23,484 bases of DNA from Chara braunii (GCA_003427395.1 BFEA01000275.1:1910031-1933514), one strand, 5' to 3'. Numbered from the stretch's first letter, positions 8,708-17,200 are shown. Notes: generated by a model from the sequence alone, not told the origin. Made by a program: numbers and translations.

Positions 8708-8854
8708 TTAAGCAGTACCTTTCCCAGCTATGGGCCGTGGGGCCTGCCAGCCAAGTTTTGGCAGCGCATGTGGCCACCGCCAGAGGCCGAGTGCGCCCTC
8801 CATGTTAACCACCGCGACTTGGCAAAATGCCTGGGAAAGGTACTGGTGGTTTAA
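8708..8854. mobile_element. Small TTAA-flanked element
   Basis: TTAA lies at both edges (8708-8711 and 8851-8854). Inside, GCAGTACCTTTCCCAG on the left pairs with CTGGGAAAGGTACTGGTGGT on the right. The left terminus lacks a few outer bases of the family end ACCACCAGTAC. TTAA target sites are typical of the piggyBac superfamily, though the terminal sequence itself is not one I know from that group. Only about 140 bp long, it can encode nothing and must have been moved in trans. Confidence 0.65.
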
Positions 8855-8863
8855 CAAGTATTT

Positions 8864-8866
<3 letters not shown>

Positions 8867-8905
<39 letters not shown>
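8867..8905. repeat. TA microsatellite
   Basis: An uninterrupted run of TA dinucleotides, 39 bases, begins shortly after the TTAA-flanked element. Confidence 0.95.
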
Positions 8906-8908
<3 letters not shown>

Positions 8909-9213
8909 ATAAAAAGTTTAGAGTTTAGACCACCTAGACGGTGAAGGGGGTTAGAGGATGGGAGGGTCCTGGTGCCCCCCAGCCCCCCCCCCCCAGATAT
9001 TCAAAATGTTGGCCTTGTCCGAATTCACCTGGTCAAGGAAGCGTCCAAATGCATGCATGTATACTGTTGTGTAGTGGACTGCAGGCCCTATATCCAAATA
9101 ACAATACACCTGCACACCTTTGGTTTGAACCGTTTTTTTTTGTCTCCAAAAGGCTGTGGATTAGGATCTTCAAACTAACAACACACCTTTGCGAATTATA
9201 ACACCGAATTCTG

Positions 9214-10110
9214 TTAAACCACCAGTACTTGGCCCAGCTATCGATGTCGAGCCTGGAATCCCCCTGCGCGCCGATTTCTGTCGAAGCGACGGGGTACCGT
9301 TTCATTTTTCATTTGGCTGGTGCTTCCAGCCATTGGGGTCCAGTACCCCGAAGCCCTAAATCCGCGGAGCGCTAACGGGGAAGCGCCGCGGACGATAGCT
9401 GGACCAAGTACTTGGCCCAGCTATCGATGACAAGCCTGGAATCCCCCTGTGCACCGATTTCTGCCGAAGCGACGGGGTAGCGTTTCATTTTGGCGCTTCC
9501 AGCCATTGAGGTCCGGTACCCCAAAGACCTAAATCCGTGGCGCATTAACGAGGAAGCCCGCGGCCGATGGCCCAGCTATCGATGACAAGCCTGAAATCCC
9601 CCTGAGTGCCGATTTCTGCCGAAGCCACGGGGTAGCGTTTCATTTTTCATTTGGCTGGCGCTTCCAGCAATTGAGGTCCTGTACCCCGAAGCCCTAAATC
9701 CGTGGCGCGTTAACGGGGAAGCGCCGTGGCCGATAGTTGGGCCAAGTACTTGGCCCAGCTATCGATGCCGAGCCTGGAGTCCCCCTGCGCGCCGATTCCT
9801 GTCGAAGCGACGGGGTACCATTTCATTTTTCATTTGGCTGGCGCTTCCAGCCATTGAGGTCTGGTACCCCGAAGCCCTAAATCCGCAGCGCGTTAACGGG
9901 GAAGCGCCGCGGCCGATAGCTGGGCCAACTACTTGGCCCAGCTATTGATGCCGAGCCTGGAATCCCCCTGTGCGCCGATTTCTGCCGAAGCGACGGGGTA
10001 CCGTTTCATTTTTCATTTGACTGCCGCTTTCAGCCATTGAGGCCCGGTACCCTGAAACCCTAAATCCGCGGCCCGTTAGTGGGGAAGCACCGTGGCCGAT
10101 AGCTGGGCCT
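9214..10110. repeat. Tandem array of five fold-back units (183-bp period)
   Basis: The array starts with TTAA (9214-9217) and ACCACCAGTAC, the left terminus of the TTAA family. Units begin at 9229, 9412, 9567, 9750 and 9933, about 183 bp each; the second is shortened by about 28 bp through losses at its right junction and inside. Each unit starts TTGGCCCAGCTATCG and ends with the complement CGATAGCTGGGCCAA. Intact junctions are therefore palindromes centred on GTAC, for example 9393-9426 and 9734-9766. Inside each unit a second pair (GGGGTACCG with CGGTACCCC) and a third (GGCTGG with CCAGCC) nest within the first, so every unit can fold into one long hairpin. The right terminus of the family (GTACTGGTGGT) is missing after unit five. 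No open frame is conserved. The likely origin is tandem amplification of a TTAA-type element that keeps one shared end per junction. Confidence 0.85.
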
Positions 10111-10113
10111 AAC

Positions 10114-10800
10114 ACACCCAGCCTTGGAGCTAAATGGTGCACATCAGGGAAAAAATAAAATAAAATGGTAAACATGTCTTGTACAAAAAAAAAAAGGTCT
10201 CTGTTGTTGATGATAGTTGTTGATGATACACTGGCCAGGACGGACTAGGTCCGATTTACGCTTGTGGCCACTTTGCGTTGGCACGAAGCTTCAATACTAT
10301 GTTTTTTTTAGGGCGGGGGGGGGTGTTTTCGAAGCTTGAATATTGAGATTTCCGTGGAACTGCGAACAGGCCGGCGGGAAGGTCGCGTGCAGATGTACCG
10401 GGTTGGTGGAAGTGTGGATGCGCAGCCTGTACTGTCATGATGTCTATGTCAGGTCCCGTGATTTCTCATTTTTTGGCTCCTTTTCTTTGCTACTGCCTTA
10501 ATGAAAAATAGCTTTGTTTATGCGTCTTTAAATGAGAAAAGAACGCCACAACCGTTTAAACAATGCTAGTTGGTCCCGGCCCGAGCTCACATGTTTTCTT
10601 TTCTTTGCTTCTTTTTTCCAAAAAAGCGCGACGGTCTTGCAGTATCATCATTGAAGGGACCGCCCAAGGTAATTTAGAAGTATGTTATTTCCCCCCCCCC
10701 AAAAAAAGAAAAGAACTTAAAAGAAGTCTTTTATTTTGTTAATCTGATTGCATCTGGATTCCAACCTTTTTTGTTTTCTTTTTTTTTAACACGCCCCCTC
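10114..10800. other. No recognised gene
   Basis: Contains short A, G, C and T runs (for example near 10182-10194, 10311-10323 and 10689-10700) and chance frames. No repeat copy, RNA or domain was identified. Confidence 0.4.
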
Positions 10801-10849
10801 CAGTGCCTAGTGGTGCTTGTAAGAGCTGACACCGCTAGCACCAGGGGAG

Positions 10850-10970
10850 AGGCTCCATCTATTGGTGGGGAGCATCACCTGCTGAAAAACGGGTCCAGCG
10901 TCCCATTTACAACTGAATTTGGAGGATATCAGGAAAAAAGTCTTGAGATATTCCTGCCAGCATTGAGTAC
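10850..10970 (-). repeat. Double stem-loop module, copy C
   Basis: On the minus strand, 10903-10850 gives GCTGGA-CCCGTT-TTCAGC and GCTCC-CCACCAATAGAT-GGAGC. The first stem shows an A-T closing pair and a G-T wobble instead of two G-C pairs. The adjoining 60 bases towards 10970 still resemble the body next to copy F (TCTTGAGATATTCC compared with CCTTGAGATCCCGG). There is no poly(A) tract left. Confidence 0.6.
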
Positions 10971-11231
10971 TCTGGAATTCAGAGGATTGATTAAGCAGGT
11001 TAAAGGAGAAAGGGGGAGAACCTCTTCGCCCTGTGCCTTGGTTCTGCATTTTGACAGTTCATGGGTTTACCGCCCAAGCTAGGCCATTTCGTATGGCTCA
11101 TGTGTTTGAAGCCTGATGGATAGAGAATGCAACTCCTGATGGAGAATTTAATCCTCGCGGGAAAAGGGGGGGGGACAGGAACCTGTTGTGCAGGCTTAAC
11201 AACTTTGGTATGTTTCATTAAAAAAATTGCG
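10971..11231. other. No recognised gene
   Basis: Spacer between stem-loop copy C and the nested TTAA/TAA elements. Chance frames on both strands carry no domain. A short G run occurs near 11166. Confidence 0.35.
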
Positions 11232-11235
11232 TTAA

Positions 11236-11670
11236 GGGTCGGATCCCACACTACTTACGGTAAGTCAAACCGTAAAAGAAACGAAAAAGATGGAGGCGGG
11301 CCGGAAGGAACGGGAAAGAAAAACTGCATCCCACACATCCGTGCACTTAGGAACTTTTACTATTACCGTTCCGTTTGTTTTGGCAAATCTACCATGCTAG
11401 CCAACCAGGACGCCGAGAGAATACACACACAGAAAAAAAAAAAAAAAAAGAAGAAGAAAACAACCTTCCATCTTTTTAGCGGCAGGGTACGGGTTCGTGT
11501 CTCTCACGATTTCCTTACTTCTCTCGCGGCGACGTTTGCGCGCTAACCGCCACAAGTACAAATTTTCCACTTTCATCCGAGGGCAGTGCCGCCCCCTACT
11601 CATGCGGAAAATGGTGGGATCCCGAATTTTGCCAGAAAGTACTTATGGTAAGTACTGTGGGATCTGATCC
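11236..11670. mobile_element. PIF/Harbinger-like element nested in TTAA element
   Basis: A 435-bp element with TAA directly outside each end (11233-11235 and 11671-11673). Its termini pair at 25 of 30 positions: GGGTCGGATCCCACACTACT on the left, and GGATCAGATCCCACAGTACT as the complement of the right. The ends share the pattern GG..C.GATCC with the 426-bp element at 3122-3547. Inside the right end AGTACTTA and TAAGTACT form a further small hairpin. An A-rich tract lies at 11432-11460. No transposase frame is present. The insertion used the TAA within the TTAA edge of its host element. Confidence 0.75.
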
Positions 11671-11765
11671 TAAACCACCAGTACTTCCTAAAGTCGTGCC
11701 CGTTAACAAGCTACGATCTTAGGAAACGTACGGGCCACTACAGGAGTGCCCAAATTCATCCAACT

Positions 11766-11805
11766 AGAAACATTTCTACTCTATTAGAAATGTTTCTACT
11801 CTATT
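11766..11805. repeat. 20-bp tandem pair
   Basis: TAGAAACATTTCTACTCTAT is followed at once by TAGAAATGTTTCTACTCTAT. The two differing bases make the 12-base core of one copy the reverse complement of the other. It lies inside the interrupted TTAA element. Confidence 0.8.
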
Positions 11806-11847
11806 TTTTTCCACGGCCAATAGCTGGGTCAAGTACTGGTGGTTTAA

Positions 11848-12005
11848 TCATCTTTTTAAACTACACTAAATTATTCTCGCAAATTCTTTTTTCGCCTCTC
11901 AATACCTACCTATTACTGCTCCTAAGGCGATACAGGCTATTGCATGTTGCCCCGTGGCCTAACAGCAGTAGCCAGGGACTAGGGTGGAGCCGTCGGTTGC
12001 GTGCG
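11848..12005 (-). repeat. 330-bp family, partial copy
   Basis: The reverse complement aligns with 2483-2650: CGGCTCCACCCTA near one end, GGGGCAACATGCA in the middle and CTTAGGAGCAGTAATAGGTAGG further on, with small deletions. It begins immediately after the right TTAA of the preceding element. Confidence 0.65.
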
Positions 12006-12079
12006 TAATCATATACAAACAGAACTGCCCGGTAAAGCGTAGGCAGAGAGAGAGAAGAGGACAACAAACGAGGGGCTGT

Positions 12080-12140
12080 GACAAACTGTTTCGTCGGAGT
12101 TTCACCGACTCATCAGGAGGCTGAACCCTCAACTGTCTGC
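12080..12140 (-). ncRNA. Hammerhead ribozyme motif, type III (retrozyme-like)
   Basis: Read on the minus strand, the conserved core CTGATGA (12116-12110) is followed by stem II GTCGG/CCGAC (12109-12105 with 12097-12093, loop TGAAACT) and then GAAA (12092-12089). Upstream, stem I is GAGG/CCTC (12130-12127 with 12120-12117) with a six-base loop. It is preceded by the triplet GTT (12133-12131), so the predicted cut lies between 12131 and 12130. Stem III would pair 12139-12133 with 12088-12082, with one A-A mismatch and one G-U pair. The strand order (triplet, stem I, core, stem II, GAAA) makes it type III, the topology of plant retrozymes and viroid-like RNAs. The GTT triplet is less usual than GTC, and the weak stem III may mean decay or action as a dimer. 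I did not find a second copy, a primer site or LTRs here, so the parent element is unknown. Confidence 0.8.
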
Positions 12141-12358
12141 AGAATCCCCTCACTGATTACACTGTAAATGATAATCTACCTTAACCAAAATCAAAGTAGA
12201 CTATCACTCACCCACACCAGATGGAAAACTCTACAGACCGTCGGTTCACACCCCATCACAAGCCAGCAAAACATCCACGAAACAAAGAAAGGTCGGTCAC
12301 AGCCAAAAAATACACTCCAGACACGCCGCTGGCACTAGACGCACAGCATGGCCGCCTA
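12141..12358. other. No recognised gene
   Basis: Possible body of the element that carries the hammerhead motif, but no direct repeat, primer-binding site or polypurine tract was seen. No coding frame of note. Confidence 0.3.
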
Positions 12359-12359
12359 G

Positions 12360-12413
<54 letters not shown>
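12359..12413. repeat. TA microsatellite, left of composite element
   Basis: About 54 bases of TA with one early C interruption. A shorter TA run (13098-13112) flanks the other side of the composite element. Confidence 0.95.
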
Positions 12414-12416
<3 letters not shown>

Positions 12417-12641
12417 GGTAACCGGCGCTCGGGACGGGCCGAACGCCCGAACGTATGGGACCCCTTGGGGATGCGTTCGGCCGTTCGGGCCGAACGCAGA
12501 GGCAAAAAANNNNTAAACAAGATTTGCCTGAGCATTACATCCAAATTCCTTATCAAATTTGAAATAAAAATAAAATACTAAAAATAAATACTAATAATAA
12601 AAATAAAAACAAATAAAAAAAGACTTAAATGTAGTGAGTGT

Positions 12642-12990
12642 GCGAGCACGTTTTCGTTACCGCCATCTTTGGCGATTTTTCATTTGTTTTTGGCATAGCT
12701 AAATGCCATGAAAATTTACAGATGTGTATTTCACATAATGTAAAACCCACTAAAAACGTTTCAAAAAATAATAAAATTGTTTAGATCCCGAACTCAAGTG
12801 AAAACAAAAAGTAAAAAGTGAAAAAAATTGTGGGCGAGCACGTTTTGACACCGCCATCTTTGGCGATTTGCAATTCTTATTTGGCGGAGCCAAATGACTT
12901 GAAGATTTATAGGCGTGTACCTCACGTCATAGAGAACTCACAGAAAAAAAATTCAGAAAAAAAAAGATATTTTTAGGCCCCGAAATAAGT
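12642..12990. repeat. 192-bp tandem duplication
   Basis: GCGAGCACGTTTT followed by ACCGCCATCTTTGGCGATTT starts at 12642 and again at 12834. Later shared words include GATTTA/AATTTAC, GTGTAYYTCAC and GATCCCGAA/GGCCCCGAA. The units are clearly diverged. TCTTTGGCGATTTT is followed in each by TTTGGC/GCCAAATG or TTGGCATAGCTAAATGCCA, a small hairpin. Confidence 0.75.
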
Positions 12991-13047
12991 TTTGGCGGGG
13001 GCCGAACGCCGTCGGGTTCGGACCCCATACGGGACCCCAAACGCCCA

Positions 13048-13083
13048 TACGTACGGAGGTCTGCCCGGGGACCTCCGTACGTA
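13048..13083. repeat. Perfect 14-bp hairpin
   Basis: TACGTACGGAGGTC (13048-13061) pairs exactly with 13070-13083 around an 8-base loop. After one mismatch three more G-C pairs extend it. It lies in the right GC-rich end of the composite element. Confidence 0.85.
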
Positions 13084-13112
13084 CGGGCTGGTGACCCTAT
13101 ATATATATATAT

Positions 13113-13446
13113 TGTCACACTGGAAATCGGAGCGCAAAGGCGGAAAAAGACAAAACAAGAAAAAGAAAAAGAAGTAAAGCCCCACCTGTTCGTCACCTCT
13201 TACGTACTAGGCCAGCCACGTGGATGACAGGTTGAGCGCTGGCTGCCCCCATCCCCGTGTGTCATAAAGACCCACTTGCATGCAGCCAAAAGGCAAAGAG
13301 GTAAAGAAAAGGCGGAGGAAACCAAACCTCACAGAAGAAGAAAGCCTATTAAACAGAAGAAGCAAGTGACACATCCCACAGATAATCCAATTACCATCCC
13401 ACAGAAGATATTTTTCTTTTTTCTTTTTTCTTTTATCTCATATATA
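13113..13446. other. No recognised gene
   Basis: A-rich spacer with a pyrimidine-rich tract at about 13410-13438. No gene or dispersed copy was identified. Confidence 0.4.
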
Positions 13447-13463
13447 TTAACTACAGTTACTAC

Positions 13464-13652
13464 GCTACATTCTTCTTTCAAATTCTTTTTTCGCCTTTCA
13501 CTACCTACCTACTAACTCCTAAGGCTATATAGAGGGGACCCTTGCAAGCATATCTACCTCACAATGAAGGGATTGCCTGTTGCCCCCACCCCAACAGCGG
13601 TAGTCAGGGAGTAGGGTGGGGCTGCAGGTTGGTATACTTTTTTTATTTTATT
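13464..13652 (-). mobile_element. 330-bp family copy with 17-bp flanking direct repeats
   Basis: The reverse complement matches the family: CAGCCCCACCCTACTCCCTGAC, CAACAGGCAATCCC, CTTGCAAGGGTCCCCTCTATA and GTAGTGAAAGG. The 17-mer TTAACTACAGTTACTAC flanks it exactly at 13447-13463 and 13653-13669. A perfect long direct repeat of this size is what target-primed retrotransposition leaves. The T-rich stretch on its right would be an A-rich 5' edge on the minus strand, which is not the expected place for a tail, so the mechanism stays open. Confidence 0.6.
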
Positions 13653-13671
13653 TTAACTACAGTTACTACAC

Positions 13672-13746
13672 TTTTTTTTTTTTTAAGGACGATGCTCCAA
13701 TCTATTCGTGGGGAGCAACACGGCTGGGAACCGGGCCCAGCGTCCC
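13672..13746 (-). repeat. Poly(A) and double stem-loop module, copy D
   Basis: Thirteen T (13672-13684) are followed by the module in the minus orientation: GCTGGG-CCCGGTT-CCCAGC and TGCTCC-CCACGAATAGATT-GGAGCA are both intact. It is joined to further repeat sequence of copies B and F (CCGGGGCCATTACTCGGC). Confidence 0.7.
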
Positions 13747-14620
13747 TTATCAGAATACAAAAAAGCAAATTACCGGGGCCATTACTCGGCTTCCGCTAAA
13801 ACAATTGAAAAATGTAAGCCTCAAAAGCATTCATAATCCACTACACAAAATCTACCAAAACAGTAGAGTAGATGTATCAAAAGCCTCCCCACCACAAATT
13901 TGATAGGTGCGAACCCATTCAATCCCACCTAAGATTACCACCAGCATGGTCGTTTTCAGCGCAAACCAGAGCTCTGCCAGGCTTCATGCTCCCATCAGGT
14001 TGGGTTACAGAGTTGCACCACCTTGTTCCAGCTCCGGCCAGCATCGCTCCAGCTACGACCCCTGATGACCACTGAGGCTGCCCCCACAAACAGCCCCCCA
14101 GATCTCTCTACCAGGCCTCATGCGGAGTCACGCCCCCAATAAGCTAGGTCACAGAGTTGCGCCACCTGGCTCCGGCACCGGCCAGCGTTGCTCTAGCATC
14201 AGCCTTCGAGGGCCACCGCATCTCCGATCACCCTTAGCAGAATCGCAGATGACTTGCTGGATACACCTATTCCCACCTCTTCGAGAGGCAACTCAACTAA
14301 AAGAAAACCGTCAGACTGGACGTTAAAATTCTGCAAAGAGGATCACCCCTCCCTCCCCATTCCCATCCCTCCTCAGCCCTACACTGCCTCCGCCGAGGCG
14401 AGCCTCCCGCTTCCCCTCGGACTCAATATAGGGCCAACCTTCTCCCTCCCTTTCCCCAAGAGCATGCAGTTCCCTCCTAAAGCATGCCCCCCCACCCCTT
14501 GCCCATTTCTGCCTCCGCTGGGGCTGATGTTGGCTCAACACCCGCCCCTGCCCCAGAATGAGGTTAGCCCCTTGGCTCTGCCTCTACCCTCTCCGAGACA
14601 TTCACCCCCCACCTTCTGAT
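13747..14620 (-). mobile_element. Long poly(A)-tailed repeat, copy D
   Basis: The orientation follows the poly(A) at 13672-13684. Blocks CTCTACCAGGCCTCATGC, GGGTTACAGAGTTGCACC and CTCCGGCCAGCRT match copy F and the complement of copy B, and they recur within this copy (near 13983 and 14112), so the region is internally repetitive. Proline-rich plus-strand frames (13872-14619) are interrupted. The stretch beyond 14330 is GC-rich and only loosely comparable with 6540-6720. Confidence 0.5.
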
Positions 14621-14779
14621 GCCCCTGTAGGATAGTGCTCCCCCAACCCCCTTCGTCCAATTCTTCCCTTCGGGAATGATCCTGTCCAGCCAACCACAGT
14701 TTTGATAACTCACTTCGCGATTGAAATAAGCAGGGTCTTTACACAACAAGATGTGATGACCCCCTACACCCCGCCTCTT

Positions 14780-14910
14780 TGAAAATTATCTGCTACACTA
14801 TATTCTTCTCTCAGATTCTTTTTGCACCTTTCACTACCTACCTACCACTACTCCTAAGGCTATATAGAGGGACCCCTGCAAGCATAGGCCTCACTGTCGG
14901 CCTATATACA
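14780..14910 (-). repeat. 330-bp family, partial copy
   Basis: CACTACCTACCTACCACTAC, CTCCTAAGGCTATATAGAGG and CCCCTGCAAGCATAG match the complement of 2575-2650 and the neighbouring copy at 13464. The family end here reads CTACACTATATTCTTCTCTC, close to that of the other minus-strand copies. Confidence 0.65.
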
Positions 14911-14953
14911 GAGGGCTCGACACTGCTAGAGTGACGTTATAAAGAGGCTCAAC

Positions 14954-15012
14954 CCTGGACCCAGTTTCCAGCAGGTGTAGCTCCCCACCAATAGAATAGA
15001 GCATTTTTTTTT
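14954..15012 (+). repeat. Double stem-loop module, copy E
   Basis: CTGGA-CCCAGTT-TCCAG is followed by GCTC-CCCACCAATAGAATA-GAGC. The first stem closes with A-T as in copies A and C. It is followed by nine T instead of A, so the tail is not preserved. Confidence 0.55.
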
Positions 15013-15059
15013 ATATTGACTTAACTTCACGTAAGTACTACAAAAAGAAAAAGGCTCAA

Positions 15060-15643
15060 CCCTGAGCCATTTGATAGGGCCGGTCAGTTCAATAATGATA
15101 TTGCAAGGCCGCCGCCCTTTTGTTGGAGGGACTGGGTTGGGTGCTTAAAGGGATGGGAAACTTGGTTTCTGAACGCAAGGTTGGGGGCATGCGACCTGGT
15201 AGAGAGATCTGGGGAGTCGTCGAGGACTCGAGGGTGTAAGGCACTCTAGTGTCCATTGGTTGGTGAGCTAAGTACTCAGTCGACGCTGGAGCCGGGGCGG
15301 GTCCCTTCGCCCTGTAGCCTAGCAGCTGGGGGATTGTTCTGGGGTGGATTGTGCCACTTTGTACCCTATCGGTTGGGGGGTGTGAGGCCTGGTAGAGATT
15401 GGGTATCATGCTACAGGGGTTGAGGTAGCTTTATGGTTGGGCCGCTGAAACACACTGCACTGAGGTAGGTTGTTTTGCGGGTCTGAAAGCTCATATGGAT
15501 CAAAGGTTTGGGTTTTTTTTCTCATAGCTCTTCTGATTTTGGTCCATTTCACGAGTATTACTACCAGTCCTAGCCGCCCCCGGTATCTCAAATTGTTTTG
15601 CATATGTTTCACAATCTATTCTTAAAAAAAAAAAAAAAAAAAA
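15060..15643 (+). mobile_element. Long repeat, copy E', with alternative poly(A) end
   Basis: Same orientation as copy B: GGGGGCATGCGACCTGGTAG, GGAGCCGGGGCGGGTC and CCCGGTATCTCAAATTG match 7280-7670. It ends in 20 A (15624-15643) about where copy B continues towards its stem-loops, so this copy lacks the stem-loop module. Minus-strand frames at 15409-15089 repeat proline-rich words such as TTPQISLPG. Confidence 0.55.
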
Positions 15644-15675
15644 GGATCAATTAGACTGCGACAGCATGGTGTGTT

Positions 15676-15677
<2 letters not shown>

Positions 15678-15721
<44 letters not shown>
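15678..15721. repeat. Poly(T) tract, 44 nt
   Basis: The longest homopolymer of the window. It lies between copies E' and F and may be the poly(A) tail of a separate minus-strand insertion. No matching element end was recognised. Confidence 0.8.
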
Positions 15722-15725
<4 letters not shown>

Positions 15726-15816
15726 GAGAGGGGAACCGCCATGAGGGGCAATTCATGCGGGTTTTGGGGAAACGGTGTTTTGGGGGCGGCAAAGACGGGG
15801 TGCCGGGGAAGTTTGG

Positions 15817-15904
15817 TTTTTTTTTTTTTTTTTTTTTGAAATGAGACATGCTCCAATCTATTCGTGGGGAGCAGCACGTGCTGGGAACCGGGCCCAGCGT
15901 CCCA
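15817..15904 (-). repeat. Poly(A) and double stem-loop module, copy F
   Basis: Twenty-one T (15817-15837) precede the module, which is identical in both stems to copy B in inverse orientation. It marks the poly(A) end of the repeat that extends to about 17200. Confidence 0.75.
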
Positions 15905-17200
15905 TTCAAAATCAAATTGAGAAATTGAGAAGTGTATGGAAAATCCTTGAGATCCCGGGGCCATTACCCGGCTGCGGCTAAGAAAGACAACTGTGCAATC
16001 TACACAAGGTGCTGCAAGTACACTAGGAACCTTTTTTTATGGAGATTCGAAGCTGTTTAGAAAATTTCCACAGCAATCATCAGAAAAAAGGGGGCTACCC
16101 ACAGCAAAAATCGCCAAACAAGAGTCCTACAAGTGCTCAAAAACCTCGAAGTCCCTGGCAAACCCTTCTAAAACTCTCCAGCACTGTCTTACTCCTTGCC
16201 GAGCTCTTCCAGGCCTCACACCCCCACCTTGTTGGGTTACAGGGCAACACGACTCGCCCCAGCTCCGACCAGCGTCGTCCCAGCAACAACCCTTGGTTGT
16301 CCCTTGGAATGCCCACCCCAAAGCATTCCCAGATCTCTCTACCAGGCCTCACACTCCTGCATCAGCAGGTTACAGGGCAACACCCCAGCACCGGCCAGCG
16401 TCATTCTGGCTATGGACATCCGCAGATCACGGAGTCTAACAGCAATGGAGCCTCCTAGGATGAGTTGCTAGGAATCCCCCGAGTCCTAAATCATTCGTAA
16501 GACCACCATTGGCAACCATAAACATCACATTCAGACCGAAAAAAAACCACCTGCCTTAGTGCTTTCAGCGGCCCAACCCTATCTGCCTCCCCCCTATGTC
16601 CCGATACTCAATCTTTACTAGGCCTCACACCCCCAACTGCTAGGTTACAGAGTGGCACGACCCACCCCAGAAACCCCCCACCCGCTAGGCTACAGGGCAA
16701 ATCAACCCGCCCCGGCTCCGGCCAGCGTCTACTGAATACCAGCTCACCAATGGACACTAGAGTGCCTTCCACCCTCGACAACTCTCCAAATCTCTCTACC
16801 AGGTCTCATACCCCCGTACAGCTCGACCAAGCCCCAGCACCGACCAGCATCGTTCTGGCCCCGTCCATTCGCAAACCGCCGGGAACAAGGACATCAGCAG
16901 ATAGAAGCCAAGCCCCCTCACCACCATAGCTGTAGTTCCGATCATCCAGCTCCTACATGCCTCCCTTTTTTTTACGAAAACAATCAATCGATTAGCACAC
17001 CTGCGTAATTCCGGCACCGGTTGCGGACATCCCACACAAAATTTCTCTCGACCCTACTCTGGCAAGTCTTACGGCAATGAAGCTCCCATCTTCACCTGCT
17101 ATGCCCTATTTCCACCCTGCAGGCTAGCCCCTTCGCCGCAGAGCACGTTATCTCCCCCCCTCGTCGCTACCACAAGCCCCTGCCTCCCGTGTCGGATTTT
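15905..17200 (-). mobile_element. Long poly(A)-tailed repeat, copy F
   Basis: The orientation follows its poly(A) tract. It aligns with the complement of 6945-7700: CTTGAGATCCCGGGGCC next to the module, GCACCGACCAGCATCGTTCTGG in part, and GGCTAGCCCCTTCGCCGCAGAG at the far end. Frames on the plus strand parallel minus-strand frames of copy B (LLGYRVARPTPE, KPQHRPASFWPR), but several in-frame stops occur (for example after NLY near 16618). Frames on the other strand (for example RCWSVLGLGR) are also shared, so the coding strand is undecided. No enzyme motif is visible. Confidence 0.6.

Larger units (their letters stand above)
11232..11847. mobile_element. TTAA-flanked element interrupted by another element
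   Basis: Without the insertion at 11236-11670 the sequence reads TTAA-ACCACCAGTACTT on the left and AAGTACTGGTGGT-TTAA (11831-11847) on the right. These termini are perfect complements. The right inner part (CACGGCCAATAGCTGGGTCAAG) matches the right end of the 183-bp array units, so this is a single-copy relative of the array. The restored element would be about 170 bp. The left inner part differs from the array, so the interior has been rearranged. Confidence 0.7.
12414..13097. mobile_element. Composite inverted-end element inserted in TA repeat
   Basis: The left edge CAGGGTAACC and right edge GGTGACCC are inverted, with TA repeat directly outside both, consistent with insertion into TA. 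Both ends are GC-rich (CCGAACGC, CCCATACG words shared) and each contains a strong hairpin: GCGTTCGGC/GCCGAACGC at 12473-12497, and a 14-bp stem at 13048-13083. The middle is AT-rich and made of two tandem units. Four N bases (12510-12513) leave a short gap. No coding frame was recognised; the class is undetermined. Confidence 0.5.

Noticed and set aside
9229-10110. Direct repeats as a CRISPR array
   Set aside because: Units are 183 bp, contiguous, without unique spacers, and in a eukaryotic repeat context.
12080-12140. Type I reading of the hammerhead
   Set aside because: The flanks that would form stem I in that topology do not pair, whereas the type III stem I (GAGG/CCTC) is perfect.
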